Of a DNA stretch of 64,000 nt, positions 7,971-17,591 are shown in pieces. Each line of letters starts with the position of its first letter. Position 1 is the first letter of the stretch. The position numbers and the translations under genes were made by a program. The notes beneath the pieces are model-generated. The model worked only from the letters and a program-made list of their open reading frames with translations, was not told the DNA's origin and did not search any database. This DNA is from Bacteroidales bacterium UBA5548 (GTDB lineage: Bacteria; Bacteroidota; Bacteroidia; Bacteroidales; UBA932). Location of the stretch: assembly GCA_002425935.1 (NCBI GenBank), contig DINE01000006.1:285-64284 (forward strand), read 5' to 3'.

Positions 7971-9123
7971 TTCCTCCTCGTTTTCTGTTGTTTCGCGACG
8001 ATCTGCCTTTTCTTGACTGTTTGTGTCTTTCGCTGTTTTTCTCGTCAAACCTTGAGATACTGTCCTCGCCAACGGCACTCATGAATTCAGGTGATTTTGC
8101 CTGCTTCTTTTCGTTGATGTTAGAGACCTTGATACCTCTTCTGTTGAGCTTGATTATCTCCTTAACCTTTTCGGCATCGAGAGGAAACATATTTGTCATA
8201 CTGTTCTGCTCGTAAGAGAACCACATAACGCCTTTGAGTGTATCTGTCTTTACCAGATATGCAAAGCCATCTTCTGTCTCCAGCGGACCTCTAACCTGAG
8301 GGATATTTATATGGGCATCGATGTATGTAGGCGCTTCATAGTTGATGCAGCATTTTAATTTACTACACTGACCTGCAAGTTTTTGCGGGTTGAGGGAGAG
8401 ATCCTGAGTTCGGGCCGCCTGAGTTGTAATTGATTGGAAATCCGACATATATCTTGAACAACAAAGCTCCTGACCGCATACGCCGATACCTCCGATAAGT
8501 CCGGCCTCCTGGCGCGCACCTATCTGCTTCATCTCTATACGGATTCTGAATTCGTCTGCAAAGAGCCTGATAAGCTGCCTGAAATCAACACGCTCATCGG
8601 CAATGTAGTAGAAAATTGCTTTCGTTCCGTCACCCTGAAATTCGACATCCCCTATCTTCATGTTCAGGTTTAATGAAGCTGCAATCTGCCTGGCACGGAT
8701 CATTGTCCTGTGCTCTCTGGCAATTGCCTCCTGCCACCTTTCGATGTCAAGCATTTTGGCCTTTCTGAAGATCTTTTTGAATTCGTATGTTTTAATGTCT
8801 ATGTTGTTCCTCCTGAGCTGAGGAATTATGACAGGGCCGTTAAGGGTTACAATCCCAAGATCGTGGCCGTTTGTTGCCTCAACAACAACAAGGTCGCCAA
8901 CCTGAATTGAGATTCCGGAAGTGTTTCTGAAGAAAAGCTTCCTTGTGTTTTTGAATCTCACCTCAAAAATATCCTGAGTGAGTTCATCCGGAATATCTTT
9001 GAGCCAGTCAAAGACACTCAGCTTGCAGCAACATGAGCTGGAGACGCACTTGAGTTCTCCCTCAGGTGTGCGCTCGGCTATGCTGCCACGTGTACAATCA
9101 TATTTTATGTTTTGTGTATCCAT
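7945..9123 (-). CDS. ricT: RicT/YaaT-like PSP1-domain protein
   Basis: A 392-residue PSP1-domain protein. It has the cysteine pairs G-V-C-G-Q-E-L-C-C-S-R and G-Q-C-S-K-L-K-C-C known from Bacillus RicT, where they help hold iron-sulfur clusters in the Y-complex acting on RNA maturation and development. An additional N-terminal cysteine patch (C-V-S-S-S-C-C-C) and a basic, disordered C-terminal tail (about residues 345-392, rich in R, K, S, N) are present. It follows holB by 9 bases, the same neighbour as in Firmicutes. Its role in Bacteroidota is not established to my knowledge. Confidence 0.9.
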   Translation of the reverse strand: MDTQNIKYDCTRGSIAERTPEGELKCVSSSCCCKLSVFDWLKDIPDELTQDIFEVRFKNTRKLFFRNTSGISIQVGDLVVVEATNGHDLGIVTLNGPVIIPQLRRNNIDIKTYEFKKIFRKAKMLDIERWQEAIAREHRTMIRARQIAASLNLNMKIGDVEFQGDGTKAIFYYIADERVDFRQLIRLFADEFRIRIEMKQIGARQEAGLIGGIGVCGQELCCSRYMSDFQSITTQAARTQDLSLNPQKLAGQCSKLKCCINYEAPTYIDAHINIPQVRGPLETEDGFAYLVKTDTLKGVMWFSYEQNSMTNMFPLDAEKVKEIIKLNRRGIKVSNINEKKQAKSPEFMSAVGEDSISRFDEKNSERHKQSRKGRSSRNNRKRGGNDSNQQKA

Positions 9124-9132
9124 ATTTTGAAA

Positions 9133-10260
9133 CTACAAAGATAGAAAAAAGCGATTACCGAGGTCTGCAAATATGTACTTTGAGTTTACATTCCTGTCAA
9201 TATCAGCAAGTGCGTTGTTAAGAGCGTCATAGCCTTTTATAAAAAAGGCCGGCTTTAGTCTGTTTGCCCAGTAGGTAACAAACTCTTTCTGTGCGGGAGG
9301 TGTGTTTGAGATCTCCGGAGTACCTGCCTGAATTATCAGGGCTCGTCTCAAAAATTCAAGAGTGTATTCACAAAACGCTCTCTGTCTCTCTCTTCCGGTT
9401 TGTGCAATCTCCTCCCAGAAGTTGATGATTTTCATCAGGTCTCTTGAGGCACATCCGTCAAGAAGTGTTGCCAGCGGTTTGAAAAATTCACTCTCTTTGT
9501 CAGACTCTCCAATAAGAACTCTTGCCCTGCTCAGGCTTCCACCTGAGATCCCTGCCCAAAACCGTGCCTCTTCCGGTGTGATATCGAACTCTTCGGTCAA
9601 CTCTGCCGACAGCTCTTCTGTCTCTGTAGGGGAGAGCTTAAATATCTGACATCTTGATACAATTGTTGAGATTATTCTTTCGGGAGCTTCGCTTACCAGA
9701 AAGATAAATGTCTCCTGTGGCGGCTCTTCAAGCAGTTTGAGCAGTTTATTTGCTGCCTCCTGGTTCATTCTCTCCGGCAGCCATATTATAAGGAACTTTT
9801 TACCCCCTTCAAATGAGCGCAGGCTTAGCTTTCTGGAGATAAGAGCCGCCTCGTTCACTCCAATGATTCCCGACTTATTTTCGATTCCTATATGTTCGTA
9901 CCACTCCTGCTCTGTGAGATAACAGTTCTCTGTTAATATCTCTCTCCATTCCGATGCAAAGAGGTCGCTCACCGGCTTTTTATCTGCAGTTATTGTTTTG
10001 GTTGAACTTACCGGCATTGCAAAGTGCAGATCAGGGTGGATAAGTTTCCTGAATTTATTGCAGGAAGGGCATGTACCGCATGAATCTCCCCCTGATTTTG
10101 AGGGGCATGATAAATATGATGCAAATGCAATTGCAAGAGGAAGAGCGCCGTATCCGGGTTCTTCACAAAAGAGTATAGCGTGACCCACTCTGCCCTCATC
10201 TGCCATTGCGGCAAGCTGTCTTTTAATTTTTCTCTGTCCTACTACTCCGGCAAACTGCAT
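9133..10260 (-). CDS. holB: DNA polymerase III delta' subunit (clamp loader)
   Basis: 375 residues, with AAA+ clamp-loader features. The N-terminus I-L-F-C-E-E-P-G-Y-G is a degenerate P-loop without the Lys, as expected for delta', which does not hydrolyse ATP. It is followed by a zinc site (C-G-T-C-P-S-C), L-L-K-L-L-E-E-P-P and the S-R-C motif (I-V-S-R-C-Q-I-F). It would act in loading the beta clamp at the replication fork. It lies between the U32 gene (11 bases) and ricT (9 bases) in the six-gene operon. Confidence 0.93.
   Translation of the reverse strand: MQFAGVVGQRKIKRQLAAMADEGRVGHAILFCEEPGYGALPLAIAFASYLSCPSKSGGDSCGTCPSCNKFRKLIHPDLHFAMPVSSTKTITADKKPVSDLFASEWREILTENCYLTEQEWYEHIGIENKSGIIGVNEAALISRKLSLRSFEGGKKFLIIWLPERMNQEAANKLLKLLEEPPQETFIFLVSEAPERIISTIVSRCQIFKLSPTETEELSAELTEEFDITPEEARFWAGISGGSLSRARVLIGESDKESEFFKPLATLLDGCASRDLMKIINFWEEIAQTGRERQRAFCEYTLEFLRRALIIQAGTPEISNTPPAQKEFVTYWANRLKPAFFIKGYDALNNALADIDRNVNSKYIFADLGNRFFLSL
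9136..9143 (-). promoter_or_regulatory. -7 element TATCTTTG before ricT
   Basis: A perfect TAnnTTTG on the minus strand at the very 3' end of holB, 12 bases before the ricT ATG. The nearest TTTG is 24 bases further up, longer than usual. It could give ricT-gldH-trmB an internal start. Confidence 0.4.
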
Positions 10261-10271
10261 ATAAATTTCCT

Positions 10272-12095
10272 TTATCCAAATATAACCATTTCACACTTTT
10301 TACAATCAAATGCAAGCCTGAATTTTCTTCCCGAATTTTCAAGAAAGAGCGGCTCACTGTAACGAACCTTACTCCCCTCAGAGGGGCAGGTTCCCATTTC
10401 AAATTTAATGCAATATTTACATCTCATCAGCTCTGCCTCCTTGGGAGCGCTAATCTCAAATGCAGGTTCGGCTGATTCTGCCCCATGCCTGCTATAGAGC
10501 TCCCTTGAGAGGGAGTTGGCAATATTTGCCCTGTAATCAAGAGTTTGTCCGTGCAGTGATATCTGTTCCACCTCTGGCCTCACTCTTGTCTCTTTAATTG
10601 CGGGAATTGTCTCAAGTTTTGCTGCAAGCTCCCTTCTTGCCTCATTAAGCACAGATGCCGGATAGAACAGCTGCTGCTCTGAAATAATCTCACTCAGTCT
10701 GAAGGTATAGATACCGGAGCTCTTTTCAATCTGCCTCTTGATTCCCTCAAGCGCCCTCTCCGGGTTTTGTGCCTCCCCAAACTCTCCCTCAATTTTCACA
10801 GCAACCTCTCTTGAGTCTTCGCTCACGGCAATGAGAGTGGTCTCCCCCTCTTTCTGAATAAATGTCACATCCGCACCGATAAGCCGCTTTGGCATATTGC
10901 TCTCCAGCTCCTTCTCAAACGAGTGGTTGTAGTTTCTGTAGAGCAACGACCCCGGTTTTACCTGAGCCTTGTCATTTGTGTAGACACTCATGCCCTCGGA
11001 AAGGCTGGCTCTTATACCGGCAACCTCACCCGAAGGGGTAATAAAGCAGAGCCCGTCACCATTACCAATTCTTTCGTCAGATTTGTATGTGAACACCAGA
11101 TTACCTCTCTTATCTTTACCCACCTGCTCTACGGTTCCAATATACTCTCCGATTGATTTTGCAACCTCGCCGCTGCTCCAGGAGCCCCTACTGCCCTCAA
11201 TAAAGAGGTTTGTGTAACCTCTGTTAAAGGTGTTCTGCGGCCTTGGGGTAAATCCTCCGTAAAGCTTTCCGAGAGAGCTGCGGCTGTACTCTTTATCGCT
11301 TTCAAGCAGGTTATCTGTTACAGATCTGTAATAACGTACAATATTTTTGATGTATGACTTACCTTTTAGGCGTCCTTCGATTTTAAATGAGCTGATACCG
11401 GCCCCCGCCAGCTGTGGTATGTAATCTGCCAGATTAAGGTCTTTGAGGGAGAGCAATGGCTTCTCTTTAACTATTACCTTCCCGTTATTGTCAATCAGGT
11501 TGTAGTCCCCTCTGCAAGGTTGAGCGCACTCTCCTCTGTTGCCGCTTCTTCCGGTAACTCTGCTGCTCATATAGCATTGACCGCTGTAAGAGACACACAG
11601 TGCTCCGTGAACGAAGCTCTCGAGGTCTGCAGTGCAGCTCTCTCTAATCTCTCTTATCTGCTCAAGGGAGAGCTCCCGTGCCAGGATAAGCCGGCTGAAA
11701 CCGAGTGATTCAAGAAACTTTGCTTGTTGCGGCGTTCTTATATTTGTCTGAGTTGATGCAAAGAGAGGAATAGGCGGAAGCTTTGCTTCAAGCAGCCCCA
11801 AATCCTGAATGATGAGTGCGTCACATCCGCACTCATAGGCCTCCCAAGCTAGTTTAACTGCCCTATCAATTTCGTTTTCAAAGATTATTGTGTTGAGTGT
11901 TAAATAGACCCCTGCTCCATATCTGTGGGCATATTTTGCCAGGGCCTCAATTTCGGAAAGGGGATTGCCTGCGGCCTCTCTTGCACCGAATGAGGGTCCT
12001 GCAATATAGAGAGCATCGGCACCGCAATCAATTGCTGCAATGCCGATGTCTCTGTTTTTTGCCGGAGCTAAGATCTCTAACTCTCTTAATTGCAC
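10272..12095 (-). CDS. U32 family protein, RlhA-like
   Basis: 607 residues. The N-terminal TIM-barrel-like U32 domain carries the family signature E-S-F-V-H-G-A-L-C-V-S-Y-S-G-Q-C near residue 160 and L-K-D-L-N-L, F-K-I-E-G-R-L-K. A later domain (about 370-500) corresponds to the extra region of long U32 proteins. A C-terminal cysteine set (C-K-Y-C, C-P, C-K-K-C) may hold metal. Some U32 proteins in E. coli (RlhA, TrhP) hydroxylate RNA bases rather than cleave protein. The length and C-terminal domain resemble RlhA more than TrhP. The start overlaps the upstream TPR gene's stop by 10 bases. Confidence 0.85.
   Translation of the reverse strand: MQLRELEILAPAKNRDIGIAAIDCGADALYIAGPSFGAREAAGNPLSEIEALAKYAHRYGAGVYLTLNTIIFENEIDRAVKLAWEAYECGCDALIIQDLGLLEAKLPPIPLFASTQTNIRTPQQAKFLESLGFSRLILARELSLEQIREIRESCTADLESFVHGALCVSYSGQCYMSSRVTGRSGNRGECAQPCRGDYNLIDNNGKVIVKEKPLLSLKDLNLADYIPQLAGAGISSFKIEGRLKGKSYIKNIVRYYRSVTDNLLESDKEYSRSSLGKLYGGFTPRPQNTFNRGYTNLFIEGSRGSWSSGEVAKSIGEYIGTVEQVGKDKRGNLVFTYKSDERIGNGDGLCFITPSGEVAGIRASLSEGMSVYTNDKAQVKPGSLLYRNYNHSFEKELESNMPKRLIGADVTFIQKEGETTLIAVSEDSREVAVKIEGEFGEAQNPERALEGIKRQIEKSSGIYTFRLSEIISEQQLFYPASVLNEARRELAAKLETIPAIKETRVRPEVEQISLHGQTLDYRANIANSLSRELYSRHGAESAEPAFEISAPKEAELMRCKYCIKFEMGTCPSEGSKVRYSEPLFLENSGRKFRLAFDCKKCEMVIFG
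10277..10305 (-). promoter_or_regulatory. Putative internal promoter before holB
   Basis: On the minus strand TTG (10305-10303), 18 bases, TATATTTG (10284-10277), inside the last codons of the U32 gene and 16 bases before the holB ATG. The pattern fits the Bacteroidota promoter, but it lies within coding sequence. Confidence 0.45.
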
Positions 12096-13051
12096 TTTAG
12101 TTGAGTTTTCACCTTGTACTCTGCAATCTGTTTGTAAGTTGCATCGTTTAGAAGTTGCTTGTAGTAGCCGCAGGCCTTGGCGTTATTGCCTTTGCCTTCG
12201 TAAGCCACTGCAAGGTTGTATAATGTACCGCTTTTATCCTGAGCATTTGGGTCAGCCGCATAGTAGCTTTCAAGAGCAGCTATCGCGTCATCAAATTTCT
12301 TTAGCTGAACGGCCGAAAGACCTACAAGCTTGTTTGCCTGGGCAGATTCGTTGTATCCATTAGATTTCTTTGCGTTATCAAAAACCTGCGCCCAGTTTTT
12401 TGTTCTTACTGCTGCAGCAGATCTCTTCAGATAAATTACGGCAATCTGTTTTGGCGCGATATCGGTCTCACCAAGCTCCATCGCCTTTTCAAATGCAGCC
12501 AGTGCACCGGCCTCGTTCTCCAGACGGCTTTCGGCAACTCCCATTCTTACATATGCATCTGCATTTTGCGGATCAACTGCAAGCACCTTTTTGAAGCCTG
12601 CTATTGATTCAGGAAGTTTACCAGCATTCAGAAGGTTTGATGCGTTTGCAAGAAGCAGCTGAGGAATAAGCGATGTTGCCTCTTCTGCAACCTCTGGGTG
12701 GTTATATTTTGTAGCTGTCTCAGCAGCAAGTTTAATTTGAACAATTGAGTTGTCAATTTCACCCGAAGTGGCAAGCTCCTTACCGTAGCGAAGGTGAATC
12801 TGAGGGATAATATCCTTGCACTCCTTAATCATTACATCACCCTCCTCTCCGCGATCTTCTGCAGTGAGTGTTTCAAGCATTTTCAGTGATTTGTTAAATG
12901 ACTCAATCGCAGCAATGTAATTGCTTTCTCCAAGAGCTTTCCCTCCTGCATTGAATAAATCCGTTGCGCTCTGCATATCTTGTGCGGCAACCGTTCCGAA
13001 TGTCAGGACAGTTAGCAGACAAACGGCTAAAAATGACTTGATCTTTTTCAT
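12086..13051 (-). CDS. Secreted tetratricopeptide repeat protein
   Basis: 321 residues with a signal peptide (M-K-K-I-K-S-F-L-A-V to V-A-A-Q-D). Several TPR-like helix pairs are visible, for instance A-T-D-L-F-N-A-G-G-K-A-L-G and A-G-F-K-K-V-L-A-V-D-P-Q-N-A-D-A-Y-V-R-M-G. It is likely a periplasmic scaffold with no enzymatic motif. The start at the M-K-K-I-K codon is chosen because it begins the signal peptide and follows a good promoter; a frame extension upstream overlaps that promoter region. It is the first gene of the operon running to trmB. Confidence 0.83.
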   Translation of the reverse strand: MKKIKSFLAVCLLTVLTFGTVAAQDMQSATDLFNAGGKALGESNYIAAIESFNKSLKMLETLTAEDRGEEGDVMIKECKDIIPQIHLRYGKELATSGEIDNSIVQIKLAAETATKYNHPEVAEEATSLIPQLLLANASNLLNAGKLPESIAGFKKVLAVDPQNADAYVRMGVAESRLENEAGALAAFEKAMELGETDIAPKQIAVIYLKRSAAAVRTKNWAQVFDNAKKSNGYNESAQANKLVGLSAVQLKKFDDAIAALESYYAADPNAQDKSGTLYNLAVAYEGKGNNAKACGYYKQLLNDATYKQIAEYKVKTQLKCN

Positions 13052-13105
13052 TTGTGTAGTTTTAAAATTGAACATATAATATAAGTTTCCGTGTAGGGGT
13101 AATCG

Positions 13106-13137
13106 CAAAAATATAAAAAACTAAATTAGGATGCAAA
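13106..13137 (-). promoter_or_regulatory. Promoter of the TPR-to-trmB operon
   Basis: On the minus strand TTTG (13137-13134), exactly 20 bases, TATTTTTG (13113-13106), about 55 bases before the ATG at 13051. It is one of the best matches to the Bacteroidota consensus in the window. Confidence 0.7.
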
Positions 13138-13145
13138 ATATTAGT

Positions 13146-13153
13146 TACATTTG
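13146..13153 (+). promoter_or_regulatory. -7 element TACATTTG of the M16 peptidase gene
   Basis: A TAnnTTTG match 34 bases before the ATG at 13188, back-to-back with the divergent TPR-operon promoter. No clear TTTG is seen upstream. Confidence 0.45.
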
Positions 13154-13187
13154 TACTATCTAATAAATTAAATCATTAATTATTTTT

Positions 13188-16004
13188 ATGAAACGACTAT
13201 TTCTTATAGTGGCCTCGCTTTTTCTCACTTTTGGGTTAATGGCGCAGATGCCTCCGGTATTGCCGCTTGACCCTAAGGTCAGGAGTGGTAAGCTTGATAA
13301 CGGACTCACCTACTTTGTTATGAAGAACAGTGAGCCTAAAGGTCAGGCAGAGTTCTATATTGCACAAAAAGTAGGTTCTATCCTTGAGGAGGAGAACCAA
13401 AGGGGTCTTGCTCACTTTCTTGAGCATATGGCCTTTAACGGCACCAAAAATTTTCCTGAAAACAAAATAATCTCATGGCTTGAGACTATCGGCGTAAAAT
13501 TCGGAGCAAATCTGAATGCATACACCGCGGTAGATCAAACAGTTTACAACATCTCTGCAGTTCCTGTAAGGAGGCAGGGCATAATCGATTCATGCCTGCT
13601 TATTCTTCACGACTGGTCAAATGCAATTTCACTTGAAGAGGATGATATCGACAAGGAGAGAGGCGTTATCAGGGAAGAGCTTCGTACCAGAAGCACTGCT
13701 CAGATGAGGATGATTGAGGCCCTGCTTCCGGAGATTATGCCGGGCAGTAAATATGCCCACAGACTTCCCGGAGGTCTTGTGTCGGTAATTGACAACTTCA
13801 CATATGAGGAGCTCAGATCTTACTACCGTAAATGGTATCGTCCGGATCTTCAAGGCATTATTGTCGTAGGAGATATCGATCCTGAGGCTGTTGAAAAGCA
13901 AATCATTAAGCTTTTCGGGGCTATTCCAGCTCCTAAAAACCCTGCTCCAAGAGCGGAGTTTGAAGTACCTAACACAAAAGAGCCTCTTGTGTCTGTTGTG
14001 AGCGATCCTGAAGCTACCGGAACAAGCATTATGCTTATGTACAAGCAGGATGTTATGCCTAAACAGTTCAGGCCGACAGCCGCTTCAATCGTGAACAACT
14101 ATTTCAAAACCATGACAACAATGATGCTCAATTCGAGACTTGCCGATATTACTCAAAAGGCAAATCCTCCTTTCACAAGAGCATCTGCATCACACAGTGA
14201 CTTTATAGTATCTAACACTAAAGCAGCTTTCGGTATCTCTGCCGGAGCAAAGGACGGTGGTATAGAGGATGCACTAAGGGCGATTGTTCACGAGGCAGAA
14301 AAGGTTAAGAGGTTTGGATTTACCCCTTCTGAGTATGAGAGGGCAAAAGCAAACTACATGAGCCGTATAGAGCAGACATACAAAGAGAGGGAGAAGCTTA
14401 GCAACTCATATTTTGTTGACCAGATTCTTTCGCACTTCCTTACCGGTGAAGCTATGCCCGGTATAGAGATGGAGTACACACTGCTGCAGCAGATAATTCC
14501 GTCTATTCCGCTTGAGCAGATCAACACCTATGCAATGTCACTTCCTACAGAGGAGAATGTGGTTGTTGCCGTTATGATGCCTAAAAAAGAGGGTATCGAA
14601 ATTCCTGCCACAGAAAAATTACTGGCAGTGTTTAAAGATGCTCACGATGATGAACTTGAAGCTTACAAAGAGACTGTATCAAACGAACCGCTTGTTGCAA
14701 AAGAGCCTGTTGCAGGCAAGGTGGTTACCGAGGTTGCAGAACCTATGAGCGGCGGTATTGTATGGAACCTTTCAAACGGAGCAACAGTTGTTGTTAAAAA
14801 GACTGACTTTAAAGAGGATCAGATCACATTCCAGGCAGTAAGCAGGGGTGGTTACTCGCTGACCGATATTTCAGATGTAATCAACACCAAAGTAATTAAC
14901 GACCTGTTAACAATCGGAGGTCTTGGCAACTTCAGTGCACCGGATTTAAGAAAGGTGCTTGCCGGAAAGTTGGTAGGTTTACGTCCTGCAATTGGAGCCA
15001 GCAGCGAGATTTTGACCGGAAACAGCTCTCCAAAGGATATCGAAACCTTTATGCAACTTCTTCACCTTCATTTCACCTCTTTGAGAAAAGATGATGAGGC
15101 ATTCCAGTCATTTAAAGGAAGAATGGAGGCTGCACTTAAAAATGCCGCTTCGGAACCGATGACAGCATTCTCTGACACACTTCAGAAACACCTTTACAAC
15201 AACAATCCATATGCAAAGAGGATTACTGTTGATATGCTTAACAAAATCGATTATGAGAGAACTCTGAATATTGCAAGAGAGCGTCTTTCGAATGCTGCAG
15301 ATTTCACATTTGTTTTTGTGGGTAATGTTGACGTTGCGACACTTAAGCCTCTTGTAGAGAAATACATTGGCTCACTGCCTGGCAATAAAGGCAAAAAAGA
15401 GGACTGGAAAAATATCGGAATGGTCCCTGTTAAGGGTAAGGTTCAAAAGCACTTCGAAAAAGAGATGCAGACACCTAAGGCTACAATCTACTCAATATAC
15501 ACAGGTAAAATGCCTTACACTGTAGAGAATCTGATTATGGCAAGTATGACCAAACAGATTTTTGATATGGTATTTACCCGCACTATCCGCGAGGAGGAGC
15601 AGGGCACATACGGAGTGGGCGTCAATATGAGCCTTAGCTACTATCCTGACGACAGCTTCTCATTCCTGTTTGGTTTTGATACCGATGTTGCTCTCAGAGA
15701 CAGGCTTCTGGCAAGAGCGTACAAAGAGATTGGACTTGTTCTTGAAAATGGTATCAAGGCAGAGGACTTTAACAAAACAGTGGAGTATATGACTAAAAAT
15801 TATACTCAGAACCTGAGGGAGAACAGTTACTGGGTTGGCACAATAGCTAACAGATACCTCATTGGTAAAGACCTCCATACAACTTATGAGACTGCACTTA
15901 AAGCTGTAACCCCGGCTAAACTTCAGAACTTTATGAAGGAGATGTTCAAGCAGGGTAATCAGTTTGAAATTATTATGAACGGCACAGCCGCACAAAAGAA
16001 ATAG
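13188..16004 (+). CDS. Secreted M16 family zinc metallopeptidase
   Basis: 938 residues. A signal peptide (residues 1-20, ending L-M-A-Q) is followed by two M16 repeats. The first holds the inverted zinc motif H76-F-L-E79-H80, with the distal acidic cluster around D-K-E-R-G-V-I-R-E-E. The second half lacks HXXEH, as is usual for the inactive M16 half, and has the R-T-I-R-E-E-E-Q-G-T-Y-G-V motif seen in substrate-binding domains. Long M16 proteins degrade peptides in the periplasm. The next gene (DUF3109) starts 23 bases later and may be co-transcribed. Confidence 0.93.
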   Translation: MKRLFLIVASLFLTFGLMAQMPPVLPLDPKVRSGKLDNGLTYFVMKNSEPKGQAEFYIAQKVGSILEEENQRGLAHFLEHMAFNGTKNFPENKIISWLETIGVKFGANLNAYTAVDQTVYNISAVPVRRQGIIDSCLLILHDWSNAISLEEDDIDKERGVIREELRTRSTAQMRMIEALLPEIMPGSKYAHRLPGGLVSVIDNFTYEELRSYYRKWYRPDLQGIIVVGDIDPEAVEKQIIKLFGAIPAPKNPAPRAEFEVPNTKEPLVSVVSDPEATGTSIMLMYKQDVMPKQFRPTAASIVNNYFKTMTTMMLNSRLADITQKANPPFTRASASHSDFIVSNTKAAFGISAGAKDGGIEDALRAIVHEAEKVKRFGFTPSEYERAKANYMSRIEQTYKEREKLSNSYFVDQILSHFLTGEAMPGIEMEYTLLQQIIPSIPLEQINTYAMSLPTEENVVVAVMMPKKEGIEIPATEKLLAVFKDAHDDELEAYKETVSNEPLVAKEPVAGKVVTEVAEPMSGGIVWNLSNGATVVVKKTDFKEDQITFQAVSRGGYSLTDISDVINTKVINDLLTIGGLGNFSAPDLRKVLAGKLVGLRPAIGASSEILTGNSSPKDIETFMQLLHLHFTSLRKDDEAFQSFKGRMEAALKNAASEPMTAFSDTLQKHLYNNNPYAKRITVDMLNKIDYERTLNIARERLSNAADFTFVFVGNVDVATLKPLVEKYIGSLPGNKGKKEDWKNIGMVPVKGKVQKHFEKEMQTPKATIYSIYTGKMPYTVENLIMASMTKQIFDMVFTRTIREEEQGTYGVGVNMSLSYYPDDSFSFLFGFDTDVALRDRLLARAYKEIGLVLENGIKAEDFNKTVEYMTKNYTQNLRENSYWVGTIANRYLIGKDLHTTYETALKAVTPAKLQNFMKEMFKQGNQFEIIMNGTAAQKK

Positions 16005-16027
16005 AAAACTAACTACTGAACTGTTTA

Positions 16028-16615
16028 ATGACCACAATAATTGAGATTGACAACTTTCTTGTATCATCGGCAATCCTCACAGAGAGATTTATTTGTGACC
16101 TTTCAAAATGCCACGGTGCATGTTGTATAATCGGTGACAGCGGGGCACCGCTTTCAAAAGATGAGTGTGACTTATTAAACAGTGAGTATCCAAAATTCAA
16201 AAGCTATCTCAGAGATGAGGGGATCCGCTCCGTTATGGTGTCGGGTCCCTTTGTTCTGGATAGAGATGGTGATCTAGTGACGCCTCTCATAGATGGAGAG
16301 GAGTGTGCATATACTGTTTTTGACAATAACGACAACTGCCTTTGCGGAATTGAACTGGCCTGGCGCGAAGGTATGAGCAACTTCAGAAAACCGGTATCCT
16401 GCTGGTTATATCCAATCAGAGTATCCACTCTTTCAAACGGAATGACAGCACTCAACCTTCATGAGTGGCATATATGTACCGATGCTTTTGCCAAAGGGAG
16501 AAAGGAGGGCGTAGCTGTGTACAGGTTCCTGCGTGAACCAATTATATTTGCTTTTGGAGAGGAGTTCTATGAAAAACTGGAGAGTGCGGCCAAAGAGCTT
16601 GAGGGCACAATCTAA
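16028..16615 (+). CDS. DUF3109 family cysteine-rich protein
   Basis: 195 residues of a Bacteroidota-typical family. Seen: C-D-L-S-K-C-H-G-A-C-C near residue 25, C-A-Y near residue 95, D-N-C-L-C-G-I-E, the W-L-Y-P-I-R motif after K-P-V-S-C, and W-H-I-C. The spaced Cys set suggests metal (zinc or iron) binding, as in the related YkgJ-type proteins. Function is unknown. It lies 23 bases after the M16 peptidase gene. The stop overlaps the convergent polyprenyl synthase stop by 4 bases. Confidence 0.85.
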   Translation: MTTIIEIDNFLVSSAILTERFICDLSKCHGACCIIGDSGAPLSKDECDLLNSEYPKFKSYLRDEGIRSVMVSGPFVLDRDGDLVTPLIDGEECAYTVFDNNDNCLCGIELAWREGMSNFRKPVSCWLYPIRVSTLSNGMTALNLHEWHICTDAFAKGRKEGVAVYRFLREPIIFAFGEEFYEKLESAAKELEGTI

Positions 16616-17586
16616 ACCAACCGGTTACCTACGTACATAGCAAGAGCCTCCAGCTCTCTCCTGAACTCAGACTCCTTAATGGATTCGAGTGCCTCAATCG
16701 CCTTTCTCGAGTGTTGCCCAAGCGCATCCTGTGCGCACTCAATTCCGGAATATCTCTTTACAAATTCCATGGTTTTAAAGACAAGCGAATTGGAATCACC
16801 ATCTGTCTCCTTTATAAACCGGAGCATCTCTTCCCTCTCTTTGGTGTTGCAGTTTTTTAGTGCGCAAATAAGCGGAAGGGTTATCTTCTTCTCTTTAATA
16901 TCTGTGCCCGCCATCTTTCCTGTATCCAGGTCCGGCATGTAATCAAATACATCGTCTCTAATCTGAAATGCAATTCCAAGGTGATACGCGTAGCGGCTCA
17001 GGTCAGATATCTGTTTTTCGGATGCTCCCGAAGAGTAAACAGCACTGGCAACAGAGGCAACAAAGAGGCTGGATGTCTTTCTAGAAATTATGTAATAGTA
17101 ATCCTCCTCGGTTGTATCCATTCTGGAGGCCTTTTGAATCTGGAAAAGCTCTCCCTCTGACAACTCCTCTACTGCTTTTGTAAAGTAGCCCATGACAGCG
17201 GGGTTATTCTGTTTTACAATAAGCGAAAGCGCCTTTGCAAGCCAGTAATCGCCGGTTAGAACAGATGAGGCGGGGTTATAGAGGTTCTGTACCGTAGGTG
17301 CTCCTCTTCGCTGAGCCGAGTTATCTGCTACATCGTCGTGCAAAAGGGTGGCCGTGTGTATCATCTCCGCTACCGCGGCGCAGGCTGTTGTAAGATCATT
17401 AGGTTCGCCGCAGGCTTTTGCAGAGATCAGGCTCAGCATAGGGCGTATTTGTTTTCCTTTGAGGTCAAACAGATATTTGTTGATTGTGTTCAGGAGTTCT
17501 ACATCGCTCGCAAGGCTCTCTTTGATAAGGAGATTAACCTTTTCAAGATCACCTTTGATTCTGTCATGGATTTTATTTATTTCCAT
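16612..17586 (-). CDS. Trans-polyprenyl diphosphate synthase
   Basis: 324 residues of the IspA/IspB class. The first Asp-rich motif is L-L-H-D-D-V-A-D with following R-R-G, and the second is D-D-V-F-D-Y. G-K-Q-I-R-P near residue 49 binds the diphosphate. Length and motif spacing suggest a long-chain (octaprenyl-like) synthase supplying the menaquinone side chain, but chain length cannot be proven by eye. It is the last gene of the trxA operon, 5 bases after the LOG-family gene. Confidence 0.92.
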   Translation of the reverse strand: MEINKIHDRIKGDLEKVNLLIKESLASDVELLNTINKYLFDLKGKQIRPMLSLISAKACGEPNDLTTACAAVAEMIHTATLLHDDVADNSAQRRGAPTVQNLYNPASSVLTGDYWLAKALSLIVKQNNPAVMGYFTKAVEELSEGELFQIQKASRMDTTEEDYYYIISRKTSSLFVASVASAVYSSGASEKQISDLSRYAYHLGIAFQIRDDVFDYMPDLDTGKMAGTDIKEKKITLPLICALKNCNTKEREEMLRFIKETDGDSNSLVFKTMEFVKRYSGIECAQDALGQHSRKAIEALESIKESEFRRELEALAMYVGNRLV

Positions 17587-17591
17587 TATAA

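Noticed and set aside
7971..8078. N-terminal extension of GldH
   Set aside because: The extension shadows the ricT tail and would bury the signal peptide inside the protein.
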